Positions 36,001 to 46,400 of a DNA stretch of 64,000 nt are shown here, one piece after another. Location: assembly GCA_963669155.1 (NCBI GenBank), contig OZ022576.1, positions 279,501-343,500 of the forward strand, given 5' to 3'. Each line of letters begins with the position of its first letter. Position 1 is the stretch's first letter. The notes beneath the pieces are model-generated. The model did no database searches. It had not been told where the DNA came from and was given only the letters and a program-made list of their open reading frames with translations. Source of the stretch: Arbacia lixula (Eukaryota; Echinodermata; Echinoidea; Arbacioida; Arbaciidae). A program made the position numbers and the translations under genes.

Positions 36001-39000
36001 TTCATTCAGTACAAAACAATAGTGATGATTTAATATGAAAATATAATTTGAGGATATAATGGACATCTGTTCAGGTAATGTTTGAAAATGTTGGAGAAAT
36101 GCATCATTTGTCTTAAAGTAAATTACTAGACTGTGAAATATACAACAATATTAGATCAAATATAAGATCAATATGATCAAATTTGTCCATAAAAAGACTT
36201 TCCTTAACATTGTCTGCAGAACTTGACCCAATAAATGTAAGAAATGTCTATATAACTACCTTCAGTTCAAGAGCTATCGTTCTGCCTCTCATTGGGGAGT
36301 CGCCCAGAAAGCAGAAGTTTGGCTGACACAAGACTATCCTCTGCTGAGGGTCAATGACCTTCTTCCTCCTCTTAGCTGGCCGGTGGTCCCTGAAGGCCTT
36401 GCCTGCTGCATCTACAAACTCCTTGCTGACAGCCACACATTGCTGTCAGGGATGAATCAATAATGATATAGGTAGTGCTCAACAAATTCTACTTGACCAA
36501 GCAAGATCACAGCCACACATTGCTATCAGGGATGAATCAATAATGATATAGGTAGTGCTCAACAAATTCTACTTAACCAAGCAAGATCACATCCACACAT
36601 TGCTGTCAGGGATGAATCAATAATGATGTAGGTAGTGCTCAACAAATTCTACTTAACCAAGCAAGATCACAGCCACACATTGCTATCAGGGATGAATCAA
36701 TAATGATATAGGTAGTGCTCATCAAATTCTACTTAACCAAGCAAGATCACATCCACACATTGCTGTCAGGGATGAATCAATAATGATATAGGTAGTGCTC
36801 AACAAATTCTACTTAACCAAGCAAGATCACGTAATGTATAACACATAATGTAGCAGCTGGAGATGACTTACGTGCCCATTCACGAAAAATCGCTCTTTTC
36901 GTGACCGGCAAGCTGCAGGGTTCGTAGCATTATGAGATGCGTTACAACAACTGTTTTTATTTTTTTATATAAGCGAAATAATGAATAAATTTGACTTCTA
37001 CACACTTTCAGCTTTCCATTGTATGGATCACTATATTTTTGGATTTTCTATAAATATCAACTTTAACAAATATACAAGCCCAGTAAGGCCACATATATGA
37101 TACCTGCCCAGTAAGGCAGCTTGTCAAAAGTCCCTGCCGCGTCTTTTGCTGTCAAAACCCCATGCGTCTTTTCAATGCGGCTTTCCTGATCAGCGTTCTT
37201 TTGTGTTGAAAGGAACGGTGGAGTTCAAAGGCTTATTCATACCAGCGTTCCTTTGTCCGTCTTTCCGGCCACTCCTATTTTGTATTCGCATAGCGAATGA
37301 TCAGATCTAAATAGCTCCCTCTACGACCAAAACTCTCGCATTCGTTCGTAATGACTGTACGTAAAGTGAGTTCTGTAATTTCAGGCGTGCATGAAGCCAC
37401 TGAGTGGAAGGGCACTTTAACTCAATAAACGACATATTAAACACGTCATCAAATGTTATTAATATTTTCAATTTGTTGCATGAATCATGAATAATCTTTC
37501 CTCTAATGGACGGGGATTAATTCATTCTGTCTAACATGATAAAAGTATTTCTACATGTAATTTGGTTTCCTCGCAATTTTTTACTATGTGCATGCAGGCT
37601 TTATTTATTTGCTACGTTTATGTCCCTATCAGAGATATAGGATGGGGTGACTATAACTTGCGCATATTTTAAAGATGATATATGATGGTGATATTAAATC
37701 AAAGATTTACTCTCAATTCACCAAAGAAAATCGTCTAAATTCATAAATACCAAATGGACGGCAAGATACTAAAAGTCCATTTGCTCGACGTAACTATCAA
37801 TTCGTTCAAAGGTTTTCGAAGGTATCGTCATCTCAAAATTCTATGCCGATCGGCAAATGCACGCTACAGGCTAAAGAAAGTCATGAAAAAAATAATTTTG
37901 ACCTCATTTCACGCACGATAATTGTGCAAAGAAAGTCAGGCAGATAGAGGTAAGATATTCATGTGTGGATGCAGGTTAAAACGCCATATAATCGGTTTAA
38001 ACTGTTAACTCATCGTAAGTTCATGTAAAGAAACGGGCAGTTGTCTGTAACTGGCTAAGCCCGCTTAATAAACTGCAGATTTATCATGACTATTAATAAT
38101 TTCCGACCGCCCGGCCTTGACAAGAACTCCCGGTTAATCGTAGCTATTGATAGAGACCGCCCATATCATTTTAAGAAACTATTCATTCGTCGTAAATTCG
38201 AAACCGGCATTTTACCGTAAGCCGTATCGCTACTAAATTACCGATTTTTCATGACTATTGATTATTTCCGACCCGCCCTTGATATGAACTCCCGGTTTAT
38301 CGTGATGGTTAATAGCCAAATACCCGTCCTTTTGATTGAGAAACGGCTATAACTAATAAACACCGACACGCTCTTCACGGGGACTACAAGTCATTAAACC
38401 GGCAGTCAATTGGAGGTATTCACAAAGTAAGGACCGCCCTTTTAAGAAAATACCAATTTATCGAAATGATTATGGAACTAGCACGCAATCGTAAAAAGCA
38501 AGACCAAACCTTTTCAATAAATTCCTGTTTTATTTTAACTTTTAGGCCCGCCCTTTAAAGAAACTACCAGTTTATTGTATTCACAGGCCTAATTAAACCA
38601 GGCCTAGAGCTAATGGTAAGGCAGTGCCAAACTCTTTGAAGAAACTACAGTTCATTTTACCGTAACTCCCGATTAACTTTTGGTTTACCGTAATTCTTAA
38701 AGCCCACCCTATTTATGATAAATTGACGATCTATCCTAACTACATTGTGGTGTATCATTCCGAGCAACCATTTAAGAGACGGTCATGCCTACTTCATCGC
38801 AACTTGGCTATTAGTAAGCACTCACCATCTTTGATTATTAATTACTGCTGATTGCATGTTCGCGAATGTAAAATAAAGCCAGACCAGCCCTTGAAATAAA
38901 ACTACCGGTTTATCGTAATGATTAATAACGCCAATCGGCCCGTCCTTTAAGAAAACTGTCATACCATGAAATAACCCCAAACACTCTCTTTGAAGAAACT

Positions 39001-40369
39001 ATACCAGTTTTCATAACTATTGATAAAGCCAGGGTCGTGTTTTGAGACCGTAAGCAATCGTAGATCTTAAAATCGCAGGCCCACCCGTTGGATAATCTAC
39101 CTGTTTTCGGAACTACAGAACCGCGTCATTGTTAATAAACTGATTTTTTTTATTGTAACTATTACTAATTCGCGACCGGCCTTGAAATAAACTACGATCG
39201 AGTCCATCGTAATTATCGATAAAGCCAGGCCCGTCTTTTAAAAACGGCAATCAATCCAATAGCTACACAATAAAACAAGGCCTGACATTTAAACACTAGA
39301 TTTATCTTACCTATGTGGCAAAACCCGCATCAGTCTTTAGAAAATATGGATTTATCTTAATCATTATATTAAGGCTGAACCCGACCTATTACCCTTTTAG
39401 TCCCATAGGCGATACACTGTGTTGTAATTGACATGGGATTACCACTGCTTGGTAATGACGGGGTTAAACAAAAAAATATCGTAACTACTGATAATTCCTG
39501 ACCCGTCCGTGAAAGAAACAACCAGCTTATCTAACTTTTAAGCCAGGTTCGTCTTTTGAAACCGATAACCAATCCTAGCTTATAAAGCCAGGCTCGTCCT
39601 TTAAATAAACTATTATCGTAACTATTAGCGAAGCCCACCTTAAACTGCCCATGTATTGTAACTAGATCACAGACCCTCCCTTGAAAGCAACTACCAGTTT
39701 ATCGTCACAATTGGCAAAGCCGATCCATCGTATCTCCGCCCTACAAATGGTACATGTAATGCATACGTCCTACCCACATTGCATTGTGGCGAGTACCAAA
39801 ACAAAGATTATACCATCTATTTTCTCTCCCCCACTTGAATTTAACATAAAGGATGGCAAAAATATTGGCAAAAATGGAGTGGCATTTGAAACGTGTATGC
39901 AGTCCATCGCCCTTTAAAGAAAATACTAGTTTATCGTAATATTGACAGGCCTAATTAAACCATACCCGCCTATGAAATAAATGTACTGTCGGGTTATCGC
40001 AATTACTAAAAGAGCCAAGTCCGCTTTATGGAACAGGCATTCAATCGTAGCAAATAGTAAAGCAAGGCCAGAACCCACAAATAAATCCTGTTTTGACGTT
40101 TTAAACGTTTGGTTTACCCTAATTCTTTAAGCCCGTAATGCATTATGTATAATTGAGCTGCTGATCTATCCTGACTACATCGTGGTGTATAAATAATCCC
40201 AAACCTCCCTTTAAGAAACGGTTATGCCTACTTCATCACAACGAGGCTATCAGAAGGCACGCACCCTCTTTTTTTTATAACAAATTACTGCTGATTGCAT
40301 GGTCGTGGCTGTAAATATATCCAGACTCGCCCTTGAAAGAAAACTACGGTTGTATCGTAAAATTAACAG

Positions 40370-40407
<38 letters not shown>

Positions 40408-43400
40408 GTCGATCCATCGTATATCAGCCCTTCACACAAAACTCGTCATGCAAAATTAACAGCATGTACTGCACTCTTTTCATTGTGCAGAGTACCAAAA
40501 CATAGATTATGCATTTTCTCTCTCCCCTCTTGAATTTAACAAACAAGGATGGCAAAAATAGTGCGTTGAGACGCTACTTGTAGTTGCCTGATTACAATGA
40601 GCCTGAAATATGAAAGAAAAAGAAAGTTACTCAACCATGCGCATGACGTCACCTTCGGGGCTCTTAGATGTAACACTTACAATGCGCATTCTATTCAGTA
40701 GGAAGGGGACTCTTTTGTAAATCAGAGAGATCATTAACGCTTTCGCATCCTGCATCTTACCCGATAGACAATGACCACGAAGTCCAACTGGGGAGTATTC
40801 CGGAGTATGCGCTAACTCTTTGCGCATGTTGAAAATAGGGCGATAGGCCTACTCATCTCTTTGGAGATAATCACCAATGAATGTGCAGCGCTTCTAGCCG
40901 GATTTGCCGTTTATTATACTCACCATGAATAATAAACTTAGGAATAAAACACGTCAATTCCGCAAGGGGCCAACTAAGTTTAGGGCGCGTAACTGAGAAT
41001 ACGACACGGAATGCACAGACAACGGCAACCTTCAAGTGTACCGTGCGTGGCTGGTACAAACAAGAATGGAGGGATAGATAATAAAGAAGTCTTATTCACG
41101 AAAGTCTTATTTTCATTCATGAAAAAATAAGATTAAACAATTTGATATTCATGCCTTGACCTTTCGGTTTAACCGTATATTTAGCTAATCTTTTCAGCAC
41201 ATTATTGATACTAGTGATATCAACTCCAAAAAGTGAAAAATTGCCCATACAGCTATGACACAATACAAATGTTATTGACAACATTGCGGGATTTGCCTAG
41301 CATGAACACTCATCGAAGCACGAGGAGTTATTCCGATACCAGTCGTGTTCATGTATAATGATACGATTGTGAAACCATTAGTAACGCATTGGTTGAACGA
41401 TGATTAAGCATGTACTTTGAATACTAAACGAAAATGGTCGACCTTTCTCTCTCTATATATATATTTATATATAATTTCTTATTATAATCAGAACGTTTCC
41501 ATTGAAGTGCCCATAATCTATTGTCACAAGTCTGGTTGATTTTAGTGTTGTTGTTGTGGTTATGTCGTAGTGTATTAGTTGCAGTAGACTTGCTAGAAGC
41601 ATCAAGTACATTGTGTTGAATCATTTCAAAATCATTGTTAATGTTAAGTTGTTGTTTCTTTTAAAGTATACAATATTAACTTCGAATATATGACAACTTA
41701 TCAACGTTATGCATTGTCAATCGATATTTATTCACTGTAATGATAAAGAAATCTCAAGCCGATGTTGCTGAAAGTAAGACAATACACAACTTTCTTGTGG
41801 TAAAAGAAATCTTCTGGAACGATCATTTTTTACATAATAGAATGTAGAAAGCAAAGAGAAAGAAAGATTGAACTCAGGCAAATGAATGATATCTAAATTA
41901 ACATACGTTTGCATCGAGATCTATTGAGATTAATGTTACAATAACGAATGTGATACTAGTTAGTATAACCGTTACATTGACGGGAAATATCATTAAATTA
42001 GATTCTGTCTGCTTTTTATTACGATTAAATGTTTATTTTTGCTAGTGCAACGCCAATTTCAGTTAAATATCGTAGAGAAGGAGACGTTATGGAAATATCA
42101 ACCCGGAAGTGTACACAGGATAACGTCGCGTTAGCACGTTGTCAGGATTTCCGTTTGTTGCGTGTGATTGTCACAATGATAAAGGTGATGACGGTGGTGA
42201 TTGTCGTCGTACTTATGATCATGGTGATCATGACGGTGGTCACAGTGATGTTCATAATGATCATTACGATGGTCACCGGCGATGATGATGATCATCATTG
42301 TTACAATAGGCACTGTGAGAGGCTTGGATCGATGATCAGTGATCGAAGGCTATTCTTTCGGTCACCTGGAAAAATCCGACACCTATTTGGAGTTACATAC
42401 ATGTACTCTGAATTAAAAAACTTTCACATCGCGGTACAAACTTTTGAGAATTACGAGTCTTTTCAAAGAGCTAACAAACAGGCAGGATGCAAGATCATCT
42501 CCATTCCGGCGTGGATTTCTTAAAAAGGAAAGAACGAACGCTAAATCGCGCACCGTAGATTAGCAGGCAATTAAAAATAACAATGGGCGGATTTGAAGGC
42601 GGCTTGAGCAATGCAATGTGGGGCGGGGGCGCTGTATGCAGGTACATATTCAGCGGCATTGAACGGATGGTCATGATGATGATGGTGATGATGAGGAGGA
42701 TTATGATGCTCATCACTACAGTTACGACCATGACGATAGATTATTACGATGATCACGGTAATGGTGATTATTATCATAGTTATGAACATGGCGATGATTG
42801 TGGGCCGATTTGAAAACCCATGAGAGACGTTGGGGGTGATTTGCTTATGGTACCGATCACTTGCCTCACCCTATGGCAATAATAATGATCACGATTATTA
42901 TTAAACGTAACCAATTAAGTGTTCGAATAAGCAATATTTTGTTGTCAAAGTTTTAACTGTAAGTAGCGAAAAATAGATCTCTGTTGAGCTCTGATGTACG
43001 TAGTAGAAACAGCTCCAGTTTCAAATGGATCCGAGTCACTCGTTCATTGATTAACCGACCACAACCCGCGCAGCAATGCATACAACGCACATTCTACGCC
43101 GCACCACCACGCCGATCTCCTTAGAAATCGGTGCCTCACACACATGTAAATCACTCGTACATGCCGCGAAAAACAAGCCAATGAACGACGAGCGGTAACG
43201 AAGGGGGCGGAGCTTAGACTCTATCCAGGCAGGTCTTCGCATCGCTCGCTCTGGAGGCGACGCACAACTGGAATAAACATGACTTCAGAAAAGCGATAAA
43301 ATTTCATATTTAGATTTATTCTTTTGGTCTGAAATTTTGGCATAATAATGGAGAATCTTAGAAGACAAAAATTCAAAAAGTCGATTTTTTTTTTCGTTTG

Positions 43401-46400
43401 ATGAGTTAATTGTCAATTTTCTCGGTTCGAGCATGCGCGACATGTCACCCATTTTGGGCTGTCGGGTCCCATATGTTTATTGCAATAGAATGCAACCATC
43501 CCTTGTGGAAATGGTTACAAACAGATGGATGGAGCAAGAGAAAATTTCAGGATGAAATAGAATAACAGGTTCATGTTTGTTTTTATACATTACATTTTTT
43601 AAAATACCCCTCCCGCAACCAAGCGCATGGGATGTCCCCTGTATATTATTTTACCACCCTTTTGAATGTCACTTCACTCTTAGTTTTCTTTTTTCAGGCT
43701 CATGATTATTTCAAGTGGAGAAATGAAAATTAAAAGGAAAATAACCATGGAAGCCGATAATATTTCTCAAATGGTTAATTTGTAGGTAATATTTATAAAA
43801 AAAAATCGAGTCCTTACGAAGTACCTAGCCTTGTAGAAATAAAGCTAACATTCTTAAAACTTCGGTCTAAGGACTGCTCTGCCCCCCCCCCCCCCCCCCC
43901 ACCTTCCCACTTGAATAGGGACATGGGGCTTGGAGGCCATGGATCGCCCCAAAAAAGTTTCACGCCCAAGAAAGAAGGAGAAAAGGAAATAAGGAAGAAA
44001 GAAAAAGGGTCTTTTTTGTGCACTCGCTTTGCTCACTCGCACCTTTTGAAAAATAATTTTGCCCCTCCCCTGAAAACTAAAAGAAAAAAAATCCATCACA
44101 GAGAACAATATTCGTGTCAGTCTCCACCCCCCCCCCCCTCCCCCCAATCCGTGGACACCGATCGACACCCATGGACAGGACACATAGGCCTATTTTGTCG
44201 ATGTACCATTAACCACTACCAACAACAAACAGCAATGTTTACTGAGTAAAAACATGGTGATGATGGCCATGGTGGTAATGATGAGGATAATGATAATAAA
44301 AATAATTACAATAAAGTGTCATTTATCTAAAGGGGCGTCTATTCCAACCCGAAAGATCACTTATCATTGCTATTTTTCCCCTTCTTTCGATTTTAGATTA
44401 TTTGTAAATACGAAACTACACAAAGCCTTAACAGTTTGGGGAGCAGATGATAGCGCTCCATTTAACTGTTATTCATTTTATGTTTTCATTTCCATTACCA
44501 TGTAATTTCTTCATTTATATGCTCTCAATACACATAATAATACAAGTATGAATTCATTATCTATATCATGTCGTTCTATTTGCTATATGTTCTTTCATTC
44601 TTGTAGCTCTTTATAGCAGGCCTACATAATACAAGAAATATTTACACGGCGAAAGTGTCTATAGACCTATGAGACATACACAATGTATGGGCCCGAAACG
44701 CCTATTCAAAGTGACATCCTTGTTGATCCAGTGTATCTTGTCATTTCCTGTATTTTATTGATTTTTGTGTACTAGTAAGTCGCAAGCTCTACTGAGTCGC
44801 GGGCAACTCTATTGTGACGAAACAAAAGGCTTCTCGCTCGGGAGGTCAAGTTTATTGAAATTGTAGCAAAAGTAGTACTTTACATCATACAGTATGTAGA
44901 CATGGGGGCCTTCGGAAAAAAGTCCGAAGTAGTGAATTCGGGGATAAAAAGTACGCCTGAAGTTGATATTTCTATTTCAGAAAAATTCGCCTTCTAATTT
45001 AGCTTTGTCGAATCACTGCTTAACACTATTGAACAGGCTTTTTTTTTATTAATATTATTGTCCCCATGGGAAATGAAATCTGTGCAGTCACGATGAAAAT
45101 GAATAGATTTTATTTTCGAACGCGAATGTTTTTTAACATTTATTTGTTTCATTTTCTTATCCTAGTTTTGTATAAAAGAAAGAAAGAAATTGGACTCAGT
45201 CTGATTTGTTTAAAATATTCTTATCAGCGAGAACATTATTTATTTTTTTAATCAACATTTCTAGAACAGTAGGTCTATATCCTTCAACTTGAAACAACAT
45301 GTTTGTGGTAAAGTATATTCCAGGAAACAATTGTAATTCAACTGAACTTATTATTACCGAAACCTGCAAGCAGAGATTAGAGATATTTGTTGAAGCGGGA
45401 CTTTGAAAATTATAAGTAGGCCTACATGTCGCTGAAGATTGGAGAGAGGCCTACGTAGTTCAATGATAGGCATAATCGCCGTGAACCCAGCGTTGTGAAC
45501 ATAGATGGCGCTCTTGCAAAAACCAGCAATATCAAAAAGTTGCTCTTGGTATCAAGCGACATGGCGATGCTTGTCTCAAAAAGATTAAAAGGAACGCGTG
45601 CGGCTTTCCCGCAAAAGTGGACGCTCGCGGCGTGAATGGAAAGGGCACTCACGCGTGGTAGAGAATAATAGCAAAGGAACGCTATTCGGCGTTCCCGCTG
45701 AATACACGGCGTCGCCGGTGCACAGACTTTTGACAAGGTGCCTAAGGCCACCTCTGGACTCATTTTACCATCTATATTAAGATTACGGGTGTTGCAACTT
45801 TGTAGGCACAGAGGCATTAGGGAAGATAAGAAACAACAAATATATTAAATGTACTCACCGGTACATTAGCAAACTTTCCACACATCGGTTGTATAACATG
45901 CTTGATGTAGTTGACTTTGAGCCAGCATTCCTCTTCACTGCAATCCTTAACCAATTTATAATGGGAATGAAAAATCATATAATTACACAAAGGTGAACAT
46001 GTTGTATAATGATGAAAAATGAACCTATTTTTTAGAAGTGACATTCATGTTACTTAGCAAAACACAATGTTTTATTTTGAAAATGCTATCATTTTGATAT
46101 CATTCCTTCCTGGTATCGGCAAATCAAACAACAATGGATCCATGGCCTCTATTTTCCATCGCAATGAATCACGTTTTTTCTCACTGGGGCAGGGGGTGGG
46201 ATATACACTACCAGGTATGCAGTTAGTTAGGTACAATAAGTTCTCCATCTGGTATCCCCATTTTTATATTGAGACCACACAACTACTTATCCCAAACCCT
46301 AAAAGTGTAGAGAAATGATTAAATGGTGGTATTTAAACATTTTTCCTACGTTTAACTTCTGTAAGTGTCATTTTTTGGAGAGGTATTCTGAGATCCTTCT

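Noticed and set aside
42029..42523. 164-codon frame with a hydrophobic middle
   Set aside because: The apparent membrane segment is a GATGATGG-type simple repeat; flanks show no domain, and it lies in an IPPK intron.
43814..44249. Gly- and Ser/Phe-rich frames on both strands
   Set aside because: Driven by poly-C/poly-G tracts; no domain.
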